Positions 28,066 to 39,035 of a stretch of DNA of 64,000 bases are shown here, piece after piece. The DNA comes from Melioribacteraceae bacterium (GTDB lineage Bacteria; Bacteroidota; Ignavibacteria; Ignavibacteriales; Melioribacteraceae): NCBI GenBank assembly GCA_026983955.1, contig JALSTB010000029.1, positions 18,976 to 82,975 on the forward strand, in the 5' to 3' direction. Under the pieces are notes generated by a model. The model did not search any database. It saw nothing but the letters and a program-made list of their open reading frames with translations, and had not been told where the DNA came from. Every line of letters begins with the position of its first letter. Within the stretch, counting starts at the first letter, position 1. A program made the position numbers and the translations under genes.

Positions 28066-31000
28066 TTGGAAGAAAAACAGAAAGATAAAAAAAAGAAATT
28101 CGAACGCTCTTTATTCCGGAAAATATTGAACGGAATAATTGCATTCTTTGCGATCCTCATTGTAATTGTACTTGTGTTTTTCGGATTTACGCAAACGAAA
28201 TCTTTCCGTACATATTTACGTTCCCAAATAATTCAAAATGTGAATGAATCGGTTAACGGTAAACTCGAAATAGGAAAAATCGACGGCTCCATTTTAACTT
28301 CTTTGATTTTACGTAACGTTAATCTTACAACTCCAACCGATACTCTTTTCCATGCCCGAAAAATAGAACTAAAAACCAGTCCGTTACATTTACTTTTACG
28401 GAAAATTTACATCCGCAAATTTGAAATCAAAAATGCAAAAATTTCATTGCTGCAAAATAAAGACGGTTTTTGGAATTACGAACTTTTGACCGATACCGCC
28501 GCAGCAGATTCGACCACACCGGATAATGAAAAAAAAGAAAAACAGGAATTCCCTTTCGGAATACAAATTAATAAACTCGACTTGAAAAATGTTGCTTTCG
28601 TAAGGCGCGCAAAAGAATATCCGGTTTCAAATACACTTTACAATCATGTAAATTTTGACGATTTAAAAATTGACAATTTATATTTGAGTGCTAAATTTAA
28701 AGCCGACTTAAAAAAACAATTCGTCTATTTGAATTTGATTAATCTTTCGGGTTACCCAAATTTCCGGTTCTTCCATCTGCGGGAACTTTCGGGAAACTTC
28801 GCATTTACCAGTAAATTTGCGAAGGTAACGGACTTCAATTTAATAACCGATAGTACAAACGTAAAACTTTCCGCAAAATTAAACGGATTGAATCTTTTCG
28901 GCGGTCCCCCATTGGAAAAGTTCAGCAATTACCCTATGGAAATAAATTTAAATGCTTCTAAATTTTATTTTGACGATTTATCCACATTTATTGATGCCAC
29001 CAAAATCCTGAAAGGAGCCGTAGCTGTCGATTTCAATGCAAAGGGCAAATTCGGAAATTTCAACGTCAATAAATTGATTGTGGACTATCTGAATACGCAT
29101 CTCGAGCTCTCGGGCAACGTAAAAAATCTGCACAAGCCGGAAAAACTTTTTTTCGATGTAAATTTCAAAAATTCTAATCTGTTGGCAGACGACGTAATTA
29201 AATTGCTTCCCTCGATTTCCATCCCGGAATTTTACGGACTTGCCTTCAACAATATGAATATTAAATTCAAAGGTGAACCAACGCGTTTCCATTCGATTTT
29301 ATCAGGCAATGTTGGCGAAGGTTCGATTGATCTTGATGCATATATGGATTTGCAAACCAAAGAACCCGAATACGATGTCGTATTCAATACAAGAAACTTG
29401 GATTTACAAAGCATTGTTAAAACCAAAACACTGCTCAACGGCACCGGAAAAATCAAAGGCAAGAGTTTTACCCCTCAAAATATGGAAAATGAGATATTGC
29501 TTCAATTCGGTAATTCGAAATACAACGGCTACGATATTGATTCCCTCTTCTTTTTTACAACGGCAAACTCCAAGGTATTCGACTTGAATATAGAATCGGT
29601 TGTTAACAATTCCGGAATTAACGTAAACGGAAGACTGGATTTACGGGAGAGAAAAAAGCCGGTTTACAATTTGAAAGGCAACGCATTGAATTTAAACTTA
29701 GCTAAATTTACAAATGACTCTTTGGACTTTTCAAATTTAAACTTTACTTTCTCCGCAAAAGGCAAATCCCTCGATATCGATTCCATGAACGCAGTTTTTA
29801 ACGTGCGTCTCGATTCTTCTGTGTACCGCAACAAGGAAATTGATAATACAAACATCAAACTGGAACTCTTAACGGATAAATCGCAACGGAAAATCAAATT
29901 GAATTCGGATTTAATCGACTTCAACATCGAAGGCGATTTCTCCCTCGAAAAGAGCATTGAACTTTTAACATACGAAAACGAAACCATAACGGAAATAATT
30001 AAAAATAAAATCAGCGAATTAAATCCGGCCAAATTCATACTTAAAAAAGAACGGCTCGATACACTCTCTCACATTCCGCCAATTGCTTACGAAAATATAA
30101 ATTTTAATTTTAACTTTGAATTTAAAGATTTGGAACTTCTTGCACTTTTCACAAACTTGGAAAAACTGGACATCGAAGGCAAGGGAGAAGGAACGGTAAA
30201 AAATTCCCCCGATAATTTTTCTGTATCAACAAATTTTTACCTCGATTATTTCTTGAATAAAAACCACGACAACCTGGTTTACTTTTCCGGTGCCAAAATA
30301 AAACTTCATTTCAGCAGAGACAATAAAGTTTTGGCATTCGATAAACTCTTCGGCTCCCTTTCTATTGATGGTAAACACATTTACGCCGGTACGGATTTGA
30401 AAGATGCGACAATCGATTTTATATTCAACCAAAGCAAATTATTTTACAGTGTTGCAGGTAAAGCCCAAGAAGATTTATATGCCGAAGCCGAAGGTGAGTT
30501 ATTAATGGAACCGGAACAACAAAAAATTTCGGTTGAAAACTTGTGGGTAAACTATAAAAACACCGACTGGGAAAACGAAGAAACATTTTACATTACAATT
30601 GCCGATTCTTTTGTTTCACTGGATAATATTGTTTTAGTAAACGATGACGCAAGCATTACACTAAACGGTATAATGAACCGGAATGGAGAACAAGACATTA
30701 CGATTAAGTTAAATAAATTACCCGGCAGAATACTCAGCAAATATATTTTCGACAGGAATCAGCAATATTTTGATGCAGACATAAATTCAATTGCGGAAAT
30801 AAAGGGAACCCCGGATTCACCTCTCATTTCTTTCAAGTACAATATGAAAAATATTAATTATCAAGGTATAAACTTTGGTAGTTTAATATCTAATTTCAAT
30901 TATAAAGACAAATTGTTAAAATTAAACACTTCCTTTATCGATTCTACAGGCAATTTCAACAAACCGTTGTTTTTAATGCAAGGTTACGTTCCGGTGGATT

Positions 31001-32541
31001 TGCGGTTCGGAAAAATCGAAAACAGATTTCCGGATAGCACGGAAATGAATATTCAAATCAATTCCGATAATTTCAAGCTTGCCCCGTTGGAAAATTTGAT
31101 TACCCCAATTAAAAAATTAAGCGGAGTTTTCATTGCCGATATTTCGATTAACGGAACAGTTCACAAACCGGAATTTTCAGGTTTTGCCAAACTGAATAAA
31201 TGCCGGTTCACCGTTAAACCTACAAATTTGGAATACAAACTTGACGGGGAATTCGATTTCATCAATGAGGAAATTGCAATTAATAATATTGTGCTTAAAA
31301 ATGCAGGCTTTTCAAAAAAAACCGGTGAACTGAAAGGCAACGGCAGGATTTACCTCAGCGGATTTGGAATTAATAAGATTGACATATCTACTAATGGTTC
31401 GCTTGCTTTGCTTAGCCAACACTCGAAAGGAGCCAACCCGGTTCTTTATGGCGATTTGTTTGTAAAAACGGAAGAACCTTTGAAATATTTATTCAAGAAT
31501 AAAAAATCTTATCTGAAAGGAAAAATTAACATTGTTGATGCGGATATTGTTTATCTTTCGGGACAACTGGCACAAGATTTCTCGGATAGAAAAATAGTAT
31601 ATAATTTTATTGCAGATACATCCAAACTTAAAAGAAACGAAATTGAATTCAGAAAAGCATTGCAAGCTACTTTATTAAACAAAGGTGAAAACGGTAATCC
31701 CAATTTGAATTTCGATTATGATTTAAGTTTTGATATAAGATCAATTGCAAAGTTTAAATTTATTTTTTCAAAGGTGTTAAACCAAAAACTAACGGTGGAA
31801 ACAAGGGGAAGTTTGAAATTTGCCAGTGTGGACGGTATTCCCAAAACACAAGGTGAACTTAAATTACTGCCCGGTTCCAAACTGGAGTTTTTCAAACCTT
31901 TCGATGCTACCGGCTCAATTAAATTCGAAAGCGATATTGCCGACCCATTTTTGGATATTGTAGCAACCTACATCGGAGAAGTTGAAAGGGAAAATTCGAC
32001 CGAAGAAGTTGCCGTTAAACTAAAAATCAAAAGTTCCCTTTCGAAACTGAAGGAAAATTTATCGAACGATCCTTCGATCTTTTCGATATATGTAGGGCGT
32101 GAAAGTATAGCAAATGAAACACCTGACCCACAATACGATGCATCGAATGCTTTGCAATTCATTTTGTTCGGTCAGCTTTCACTCGACAAAAATTTAAGCG
32201 CAAGCGAAAAAAGCAAACTTGCGGCTCTCGGTGAATCGGCTGCTTACGCATTGCTCGGTTCAACGTTGAGTTCGTTTGTACATTCTGCCGTGGGCGATGT
32301 AATAAGCAATATTCAACTTAAAAAATCGGGTGAAGTGATTTTTTCCGGAAGAATACAAAATATAAAATACAGTTTCGGCGGGAACACCCAATATTTTCAA
32401 ATAGATAAAGCGGATATAAAAATTGAATATTTGTTCAATCCGAATTTTTTAATACGACTCGAACAAAAAGATCCCGTTGTTGAAACTGCAACGGAAGAAA
32501 AAGTCCGGGAATTAGGAATTAAATACAGGTTCAGGTTTTAA
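28066..32541 (+). CDS. tamB: TamB-like outer membrane biogenesis protein
   Basis: The 1491-residue protein has a single N-terminal membrane anchor (about residues 20-42), then a very long run of amphipathic beta repeats (AsmA/YhdP/TamB architecture) and a C-terminal DUF490 domain ending with ALQFILFGQLSLDKN and VGDVISNIQL. TamB-like proteins form a hydrophobic groove across the periplasm and are implicated in phospholipid transport and, with TamA, in barrel assembly. The TTG start lies 3 nt after rfaE2. No tamA gene is adjacent; BamA at 17782 is the nearest Omp85 protein. Confidence 0.85.
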   Translation: MEEKQKDKKKKFERSLFRKILNGIIAFFAILIVIVLVFFGFTQTKSFRTYLRSQIIQNVNESVNGKLEIGKIDGSILTSLILRNVNLTTPTDTLFHARKIELKTSPLHLLLRKIYIRKFEIKNAKISLLQNKDGFWNYELLTDTAAADSTTPDNEKKEKQEFPFGIQINKLDLKNVAFVRRAKEYPVSNTLYNHVNFDDLKIDNLYLSAKFKADLKKQFVYLNLINLSGYPNFRFFHLRELSGNFAFTSKFAKVTDFNLITDSTNVKLSAKLNGLNLFGGPPLEKFSNYPMEINLNASKFYFDDLSTFIDATKILKGAVAVDFNAKGKFGNFNVNKLIVDYLNTHLELSGNVKNLHKPEKLFFDVNFKNSNLLADDVIKLLPSISIPEFYGLAFNNMNIKFKGEPTRFHSILSGNVGEGSIDLDAYMDLQTKEPEYDVVFNTRNLDLQSIVKTKTLLNGTGKIKGKSFTPQNMENEILLQFGNSKYNGYDIDSLFFFTTANSKVFDLNIESVVNNSGINVNGRLDLRERKKPVYNLKGNALNLNLAKFTNDSLDFSNLNFTFSAKGKSLDIDSMNAVFNVRLDSSVYRNKEIDNTNIKLELLTDKSQRKIKLNSDLIDFNIEGDFSLEKSIELLTYENETITEIIKNKISELNPAKFILKKERLDTLSHIPPIAYENINFNFNFEFKDLELLALFTNLEKLDIEGKGEGTVKNSPDNFSVSTNFYLDYFLNKNHDNLVYFSGAKIKLHFSRDNKVLAFDKLFGSLSIDGKHIYAGTDLKDATIDFIFNQSKLFYSVAGKAQEDLYAEAEGELLMEPEQQKISVENLWVNYKNTDWENEETFYITIADSFVSLDNIVLVNDDASITLNGIMNRNGEQDITIKLNKLPGRILSKYIFDRNQQYFDADINSIAEIKGTPDSPLISFKYNMKNINYQGINFGSLISNFNYKDKLLKLNTSFIDSTGNFNKPLFLMQGYVPVDLRFGKIENRFPDSTEMNIQINSDNFKLAPLENLITPIKKLSGVFIADISINGTVHKPEFSGFAKLNKCRFTVKPTNLEYKLDGEFDFINEEIAINNIVLKNAGFSKKTGELKGNGRIYLSGFGINKIDISTNGSLALLSQHSKGANPVLYGDLFVKTEEPLKYLFKNKKSYLKGKINIVDADIVYLSGQLAQDFSDRKIVYNFIADTSKLKRNEIEFRKALQATLLNKGENGNPNLNFDYDLSFDIRSIAKFKFIFSKVLNQKLTVETRGSLKFASVDGIPKTQGELKLLPGSKLEFFKPFDATGSIKFESDIADPFLDIVATYIGEVERENSTEEVAVKLKIKSSLSKLKENLSNDPSIFSIYVGRESIANETPDPQYDASNALQFILFGQLSLDKNLSASEKSKLAALGESAAYALLGSTLSSFVHSAVGDVISNIQLKKSGEVIFSGRIQNIKYSFGGNTQYFQIDKADIKIEYLFNPNFLIRLEQKDPVVETATEEKVRELGIKYRFRF

Positions 32542-34632
32542 ATGAAAAAGAAATTAAAAAAGTTTTTCGCAACCAATCCCTCGAGGGCATACAAAGCGAA
32601 AACAATAGCAAAAAAATTAAACTTCAATGAGCCGCACGAATATGCAGAACTCAAAGCATTTCTTCACGATCTTGTTGAAGAAGGTTATTTAACCCGTGTC
32701 GGCAAACGCTTCAGATTAAAAGACGTAACTAAAAAACTTACCGGCACACTGCAAATTTCTGCCGATAATAACTTCGGGTTTGTTATACCGGACAATCCCA
32801 AAATAAAAGATATTTTTATCGCGGAAAAAAATCTCGGTACCGCATTCGACGGTGATATAGTTGAGGTTCAACTGTTCGCTAAACGCAAAGGGAAAAATCC
32901 CGAAGGCGAAATTATTAAAATTATAAAACGCGCCACAACGGAAATTACCGGTGTACTCCGGAAAACTGATTCGTTTTATTTTGTTGAACCGGATAATAAA
33001 AAAATATACCGCGATATCTATGTGCCGCGTTCAAGACTGAGAGGGGCAAAAATCGGCGATAAAGTTGTTGTAACGAACATAAAATGGAACTCGCAATTAC
33101 TCAATCCCGAAGGAGAAATTATGGATGTGATAGGCAAAGCCGGTACTTACGATACCGAAATGTTCTCCATCGCAAAAGAATTCGATTTACGATATAAATT
33201 TCCACCGAAAGTTTCCGCCGCCGCAGCTAATATTCCAGTTGAAATACCTCAATCCGAAATAAAAAAACGGCTGGATTTGCGCCGAAAAAATATTTTTACA
33301 ATCGATCCGGAAACGGCAAAAGATTTTGATGATGCGGTCTCAGTAGAATTTTTGAAAAACGGAAATTACCTTGTGGGTATTCATATTGCCGACGTCAGCC
33401 ATTATGTTAGACCCGGAACACCCGTTTTCAAAGAAGCTCAAAAGCGTTCAACCAGCGTTTACCTTGTTGGCAAAGTAATCCCGATGCTTCCCGAAAAACT
33501 TTCCAACCAAGTTTGCTCGTTGGTACCCAATGAAGACAGATTAACCTACTCGGTTATTGCCGAACTTACCCCGTCTGCAAAAGTTGTTAATTACAAAATT
33601 GTAAAAACAGTAATCAGAAGTAAACGCAGGTTTACCTACGAAGAAGTTCAAAAAATAATCGATTCACAAAAAGGTGAATTTAACAAAGAAATATTAACTC
33701 TCAATACTTTAGCCCGGATGTTGCGTAAAAAACGGGAAGCGAAGGGAAGCATTAATTTTGTAAAACCGGAAGTTGAATTTGTACTGAATAAAAAAGGCGT
33801 TCCTTTGGATGTCCGGATCAAAAAAATTCAAGAGAGTAACAATTTGATTGAAGAATTTATGCTTTTGGCAAACCGGATAGTTGCACGCCATGTAAACTTG
33901 AATAAGCGGAAACACAACTATCCTTTTGTTTACCGTGTACACGATTTACCCGATGAAGAAAAATTAGCCGAGTTTGCCAGCTTTGTAAGATCACTCGGCT
34001 ACTCTTTCTCGCCTAATGCAGCGAACAGCTCCAAAGAAATGCAAAAATTGTTGAAACAAGCTAAGGGAACACCGGAAGAAGCCGTTATTAACGAAGTTGC
34101 AATAAGATCAATGGCAAAAGCCGTTTACTCCCCAGAAAATATCGGGCATTACGGATTGGGCTTCCGTTATTACACTCATTTTACTTCACCAATCCGTAGG
34201 TTTCCGGATTTACTCGTACATATTCAAATTCATGAATACATCGAACACAACAAAGGAAAAGTTTTTAATTACCCGCAGCTCGAAGAATATTGTGAACATG
34301 CCTCGGCTCAAGAACGGAGTGCAGTAAATGCAGAAAGACTTTCGGTAAAATTGAAACAAATGGAATTTTTACGGAACAAACTTGGCGATGAGTTCGATGC
34401 AGTAATCTCGGGTGTTACCAATTTCGGTTTATTTGTTGAATTGGCCGATACTTTGGCCGAAGGATTGGTAAGCATTCGCGATATGGACGACGACTTTTAC
34501 GTCTTTGATGAGAAAAATTACACTCTCTACGGTAAGCATAAAGGTAAAAAATACCGCTTGGGCGATAAAGTAAAAGTAAGATTGATTAGAATTGACGAAG
34601 AAAAGAGGGAGATAGATTTTATACTTTCATAA
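32542..34632 (+). CDS. rnr: Ribonuclease R
   Basis: The 696-residue 3'-5' exoribonuclease has the domain order of RNase R: N-terminal helix-turn-helix (ARAYKAKTIAKKLNF), cold-shock domains, the RNB catalytic core with TIDPETAKDFDDAVSV (metal-binding Asp residues), and a C-terminal S1 domain (DEFDAVISGVTNFGLFVEL). It degrades structured RNA. The ATG directly follows the tamB stop, so it is the last gene of the envelope block; this pairing looks incidental. Confidence 0.93.
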   Translation: MKKKLKKFFATNPSRAYKAKTIAKKLNFNEPHEYAELKAFLHDLVEEGYLTRVGKRFRLKDVTKKLTGTLQISADNNFGFVIPDNPKIKDIFIAEKNLGTAFDGDIVEVQLFAKRKGKNPEGEIIKIIKRATTEITGVLRKTDSFYFVEPDNKKIYRDIYVPRSRLRGAKIGDKVVVTNIKWNSQLLNPEGEIMDVIGKAGTYDTEMFSIAKEFDLRYKFPPKVSAAAANIPVEIPQSEIKKRLDLRRKNIFTIDPETAKDFDDAVSVEFLKNGNYLVGIHIADVSHYVRPGTPVFKEAQKRSTSVYLVGKVIPMLPEKLSNQVCSLVPNEDRLTYSVIAELTPSAKVVNYKIVKTVIRSKRRFTYEEVQKIIDSQKGEFNKEILTLNTLARMLRKKREAKGSINFVKPEVEFVLNKKGVPLDVRIKKIQESNNLIEEFMLLANRIVARHVNLNKRKHNYPFVYRVHDLPDEEKLAEFASFVRSLGYSFSPNAANSSKEMQKLLKQAKGTPEEAVINEVAIRSMAKAVYSPENIGHYGLGFRYYTHFTSPIRRFPDLLVHIQIHEYIEHNKGKVFNYPQLEEYCEHASAQERSAVNAERLSVKLKQMEFLRNKLGDEFDAVISGVTNFGLFVELADTLAEGLVSIRDMDDDFYVFDEKNYTLYGKHKGKKYRLGDKVKVRLIRIDEEKREIDFILS

Positions 34633-34680
34633 TTCTGGAAATATCTTTATAATAATTGAAAAATTTCGGACGGTTAAACT

Positions 34681-37600
34681 ATGAGAACTCTGATTTTATT
34701 CTTTACATTCCTTTTGGCATTTTCGGTGTCCTATTCCCAACAATTCGGGCAGAATAAAGTAAATTACAAGGAATTCGACTGGTATTATATCCAAACCAAA
34801 CATTTCGATATTTACTTTACAGCAGACGGCAAAGACATTGCGGAGTTTGCCGCCCACGTTGCGGAAACCGCCCTCGCAGATATAGAAAGTGTTTTAAATT
34901 ATCAAATTAATAATAGAATAACTTTAATAGTTTATAATTCACATAACGACTTTCAAGAAACGAACACTACTTTCGGTTACCTAAGTCAAGGCGTCGGAGG
35001 CTTCACGGAACCATTTAAAAACAGAGTTGTGTTTCCGTTTGAAGGATCATACCGGAAATTCAGACATGTAATCCATCATGAATTGGTTCACGCCGTTATG
35101 CGCGACTACCTTTACGGCGGAACACTTCAAAATATTATTTCCAAAGGAATAACACTTGAATTGCCCCAATGGTATCATGAAGGAATGGCGGAATATTTAT
35201 CGTCCGATTGGGAAACCAATTCCGATATGTTTATTGCCGATGCAATTATTAATGAATACTTGCCGGACATCAACGGATTGTACGGCTATTACGCTTACCG
35301 CGGCGGACAATCCCTTTTCCGTTACATTGCTCAAACATACGGAAAACAAAAAGTCGGCGAAATGCTTTCACGGATTAAAGGTGCAGGAAACCTTGCCGAC
35401 GGCGTAAAATCCGCAATCGGCTTGGATATGGAACAGCTGAACGAAAGATGGAAAAAATCCCTAAAAAAACAATATTGGCCCGAAATCGAATTTAGAACCG
35501 ATCCGGATGAATTTGCAAAAAGACTGACCGATCACAAAAAATCATTCGGGTTTTACAATACAAGTCCCGCAATTTCACCTCAAGGGGACAAAATCGCATT
35601 TATATCGGACAGGGATATTTATCTCGATGTTTACATCATGAATTCGTTCGACGGAAAAATAATTAAACGCGTGGTTGAAAGCGGAAAATCTGCAGACTTC
35701 GAAGAATTGAATGTACTTTTCCCTTCCCTTACATGGGCGCCAGACAATAAAAGAATTGCACTCTCAGTAAAAAGCGAAGGTTACGATGTAATTTCGGTTA
35801 TAGATGTTGATGAAGACGAAAACGAATTCCTTCCATTTAAACTGGACGGAATCGAATCGGTGAGCTGGTCTCCCGACGGTAAAAAAATAGCATTTCTCGG
35901 TAGCGACGCAAAACAATCGGATATCTATCTCTACAACTTTGAAACTAAAAAATTAATTAATTTAACAAATGATATTTTTAGTGATTATCAACCCAGCTGG
36001 ACCGCCGACAGCAAAAAAATAATTTTTTCCTCGGACAGGAAAGATTTGAATAAAGATAATTTTCCGCAAGACGGTTACTCGATGACTACCCACGACTATC
36101 AACATCTCGATCTATATATGCTCGATGTTGAAACCGGCGATATAACCAGATTAACCGATTGGGAATACTGCGACGAAATATCGGCCGTGTCTTCACCCGA
36201 CAGTAAGGAAATTTTATTCGTCTCCGATAAAAACGGCATCAATAACATTTACAAAAAAAGAATTGTTCTGGAAAAGGACGATACCGTCTCGTCGGTTCTT
36301 GAATTAAAAGCAGTTCCGCTTACGAATTCCGTTAACGGATTAAATCAATTATCGACTTCATACGACGGCAAAAAACTTGTTTTTTCCTCTCTCTTCAAAG
36401 GTGGCTACGATGTGTTTTTGATTAACAATCCGTTTGAACTTAAAGCCGTAAGCGACAGTTTGAAGCCCACAAAATTTATGGCCTCCTTATTAAACAAAGA
36501 TAAATTACCGGTTACCGTTACCAGCACCGACACAACCGTTTTTACCGATTCGACAAAAGCTATAGGGCAATTACAAGAATCGGAAAAAATTTTAACCGAC
36601 TCAACAGCGGAAAAAGTTTCTCCGCAAATCTTTACCGGTCAATATGTGAAAGAAACGGAGATTGAAGATACAACTTCCCGGAATTATTCCCGTTACGTTT
36701 TCGGAGGGGACAATGTGATAATCGATTCCTCAAATTTTAAATTGAATAAGGAAAGATTATTTAAAGAAAAACTGGATGAAAACGGGAACTACCTCGTCAA
36801 TAAATATAAAATTAACTTCTCACCCGATTTGATTTATGCGAATGCCGGTTACAGCACGTTATACGGTCTTTTGGGTACAACGGTTTTATCTTTCAGCGAT
36901 GTTATGGGCGACCATATTTTAACGGGAATCACCAGTTTGCAAATAGATCTTAAAAACAGCGATTACGGAATTGCCTATTATTATTTACCGAAAAAAATCG
37001 ATTGGGGAATAGAAGCGTATCATACAGCAAGATTCATTTATCTTTCCAACGGTTTGTTCTCGAATCTTTACCGTTTCCGTAATTTCGGCGGGATAATTTC
37101 CGCCAGGATTCCGATGGACAGATTTTACCGAATTGATGCCAGTATAAGTTTGCAACGGGTTTCTTCGGAGAACCTCGATAATTTCCTTGTTCCTATTGAC
37201 AAATCCACTTATTTGATACCTTCATTAAGCTTCGTGCACGATAATACTCTTTGGGGTTACACCTCCCCGATTGAAGGCGTAAGGTATAATTTTACAGTTT
37301 TTGGAAACGCAGCATTTTTTAATAAAAAACAGAGTTTCTATTCTTTTATTTGGGATTACAGAAAATACTTCCGGTTTTGGTTCGACAATTCATTTGCTTT
37401 CCGTTTTTCCGGCGGATATTCCGGAGGCGGGAATCCGCAAAGGTTTTTCATTGGTGGTACGGAAAGTTGGTTGAACAGGGAATTTGCAACGGGCGACATT
37501 CCTGTTAGAACCGCATCGGATTTTGCTTTCCTCACTCCCGCACTTCCCCTTCGCGGATACAGATATGCAGAGAGAATCGGAACAAAATACGCTTTGCTGA

Positions 37601-37902
37601 ATCTCGAACTCAGAATGCCGCTTATCCGTTACCTTTTAACCGGACCGGTGCCCCTTTTATTCAGAAATATTTTAGGTACCGCTTTTGTTGATGTTGGTTC
37701 TGCTTGGGATAAAACCGAAAAATTGCAATTTATTAGCAGGGACGAATTCGGTGAATGGAAAACCAAAGATTTGCTAATCGGTACCGGATTCGGTGCGCGT
37801 GTGTTTTTCTTGTTCCTTTGGCGTTTCGATGTGGCTTGGACTTATGACCTGAAGAATTTTTCCGTTCCGAAATATTATATTTCAATAGGATTGGATTTTT
37901 AA
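34681..37902 (+). CDS. Secreted metalloprotease-like / TolB-like propeller / surface-antigen barrel protein
   Basis: The 1073-residue protein has three parts. After a signal peptide (LAFSVSYS) a peptidase-MA-like domain (about 25-250) carries HHELVH near residue 132 and EGMAEY about 30 residues later, the ligand layout of a gluzincin zinc protease. Next comes a WD40/TolB-like propeller (about 295-600) with repeats such as VSWSPDGKKIAFLGS and SWTADSKKIIFSS. The last ~370 residues look like a BamA/surface-antigen outer-membrane barrel (FIGGTESWLN, LPLRGYRYAERIGTKYALLNLE). I infer an outer-membrane protein displaying a protease and propeller in the periplasm. The substrate is unknown. Confidence 0.8.
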   Translation: MRTLILFFTFLLAFSVSYSQQFGQNKVNYKEFDWYYIQTKHFDIYFTADGKDIAEFAAHVAETALADIESVLNYQINNRITLIVYNSHNDFQETNTTFGYLSQGVGGFTEPFKNRVVFPFEGSYRKFRHVIHHELVHAVMRDYLYGGTLQNIISKGITLELPQWYHEGMAEYLSSDWETNSDMFIADAIINEYLPDINGLYGYYAYRGGQSLFRYIAQTYGKQKVGEMLSRIKGAGNLADGVKSAIGLDMEQLNERWKKSLKKQYWPEIEFRTDPDEFAKRLTDHKKSFGFYNTSPAISPQGDKIAFISDRDIYLDVYIMNSFDGKIIKRVVESGKSADFEELNVLFPSLTWAPDNKRIALSVKSEGYDVISVIDVDEDENEFLPFKLDGIESVSWSPDGKKIAFLGSDAKQSDIYLYNFETKKLINLTNDIFSDYQPSWTADSKKIIFSSDRKDLNKDNFPQDGYSMTTHDYQHLDLYMLDVETGDITRLTDWEYCDEISAVSSPDSKEILFVSDKNGINNIYKKRIVLEKDDTVSSVLELKAVPLTNSVNGLNQLSTSYDGKKLVFSSLFKGGYDVFLINNPFELKAVSDSLKPTKFMASLLNKDKLPVTVTSTDTTVFTDSTKAIGQLQESEKILTDSTAEKVSPQIFTGQYVKETEIEDTTSRNYSRYVFGGDNVIIDSSNFKLNKERLFKEKLDENGNYLVNKYKINFSPDLIYANAGYSTLYGLLGTTVLSFSDVMGDHILTGITSLQIDLKNSDYGIAYYYLPKKIDWGIEAYHTARFIYLSNGLFSNLYRFRNFGGIISARIPMDRFYRIDASISLQRVSSENLDNFLVPIDKSTYLIPSLSFVHDNTLWGYTSPIEGVRYNFTVFGNAAFFNKKQSFYSFIWDYRKYFRFWFDNSFAFRFSGGYSGGGNPQRFFIGGTESWLNREFATGDIPVRTASDFAFLTPALPLRGYRYAERIGTKYALLNLELRMPLIRYLLTGPVPLLFRNILGTAFVDVGSAWDKTEKLQFISRDEFGEWKTKDLLIGTGFGARVFFLFLWRFDVAWTYDLKNFSVPKYYISIGLDF

Positions 37903-37912
37903 AGGAACCGGA

Positions 37913-38197
37913 TTACGCCGATTCCTTCTTTGAATCCGTTGATTTTGCTGGTTCGGTAGATTTACCGCTTCCTGTATCTTTCGATTTATTATTTGATGAA
38001 ACCCCAGAGGAATTGGAATTCTTATAATCGGTTAAATAAAAGCCGCTGCCTTTGAATACCAAGCCGGCTCCATTGCTGATTAATCTTTTAACCTTTCCAC
38101 CGCATTTGGGACAAATTTCCACCGGCGCATCGCTCATCTTTTGAAACTCTTCAAAAAGATGACCGCATTCCAAACATTTGTACTCATACGTAGGCAT
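37913..38197 (-). CDS. FmdB-family zinc ribbon protein
   Basis: The 94-residue protein begins PTYEYKCLECGHLFEEFQKM and has two CxxC pairs (CLEC, CPKC), the FmdB/CxxC zinc-ribbon signature. Its tail is low-complexity Ser/Lys/Thr. The family is widespread and its role is poorly known, although FmdB has been proposed as a regulator. The ATG follows a strong GGAGGAG site. It is convergent with the barrel protein gene (10 nt apart) and divergent from the lipoprotein gene. Confidence 0.88.
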   Translation of the reverse strand: MPTYEYKCLECGHLFEEFQKMSDAPVEICPKCGGKVKRLISNGAGLVFKGSGFYLTDYKNSNSSGVSSNNKSKDTGSGKSTEPAKSTDSKKESA

Positions 38198-38310
38198 ACA
38201 CTCCTCCGAAAAATTTATATTTTTAAATTTACTGATTTGCTTGTGAAAAATAAATAATAATATTATTATCGTTATTTTATTATCTTTAGTTAAAAAATGT
38301 TCCGGTATAA

Positions 38311-38976
38311 ATGAAAAAGAAGATTTTCCCTGGCATTCTGCTGTTATTGCTTTTGCTATCCGGTTGTTTGAATTACGAACAAATCACAACGATTAAAACC
38401 GACGACTCCGGTAAAATGTTCATTCACTATTGGATGAAGCTTCCATCGAATCAAGATTCAATTTTAATCGACCAACTTGGAATTTTCAATAAAGATTCCC
38501 TTAAAACTCAATTTTCCGCTTCATTTACAACAGTAAAAAATGTTAATGTTTTTAATGATTTCAACGACAGCACAATTCATGCCCAAATAGAGTTTGAGTT
38601 CACAAAATTGGATTCACTTAACCTGCTTAAACCGTTCAGAAACAATGAACTTTCAATTAAAAAAGGACCTGAAAACACAAAAATATTTTCGCAATTCATT
38701 CCGCCGTTTGCTACGGGTTTCGGTTTTGAGCCCAAACAATACAAACTGAAATACATCTATTATTTGCCTGGTGAAATAATTAAACACAATGCCCGCGAAA
38801 TTTCGAACAACAAATTAACTTGGGAATTTACTCTGGAAGATATCGGAACCGGGAAAACCATTACAGCAACATATATTCCCTTCAAGTTAAAAGAAACACC
38901 GCCAATTATATATATTTTATCCTTTTTGGTTTTGTTGATTGTTATTATTTTCTTATTTAAAAAAAGAAAGGAATGA
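38311..38976 (+). CDS. Lipoprotein with C-terminal membrane anchor
   Basis: The 221-residue protein has a signal sequence with lipobox LLLSGC (Cys at about residue 19), a middle domain with beta-strand character (TIKTDDSGKMFIHYWMKLP) and a C-terminal transmembrane segment (IYILSFLVLLIVIIFLF) followed by basic residues. I recognise no family. A lipoprotein that also carries a TM tail is unusual. Its own promoter probably lies in the AT-rich 38198-38310 gap. Confidence 0.7.
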   Translation: MKKKIFPGILLLLLLLSGCLNYEQITTIKTDDSGKMFIHYWMKLPSNQDSILIDQLGIFNKDSLKTQFSASFTTVKNVNVFNDFNDSTIHAQIEFEFTKLDSLNLLKPFRNNELSIKKGPENTKIFSQFIPPFATGFGFEPKQYKLKYIYYLPGEIIKHNAREISNNKLTWEFTLEDIGTGKTITATYIPFKLKETPPIIYILSFLVLLIVIIFLFKKRKE

Positions 38977-39035
38977 ACCGGAAATATAACTTGCAACCGG
39001 GCGGCACGGAAATTTCCATAACTGATTTTGTTTAT

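Noticed and set aside
38198..38310. AT-only palindromic run (AATAATAATATTATTAT)
   Set aside because: Simple AT-rich sequence between divergent genes; palindromes of this kind arise by chance.
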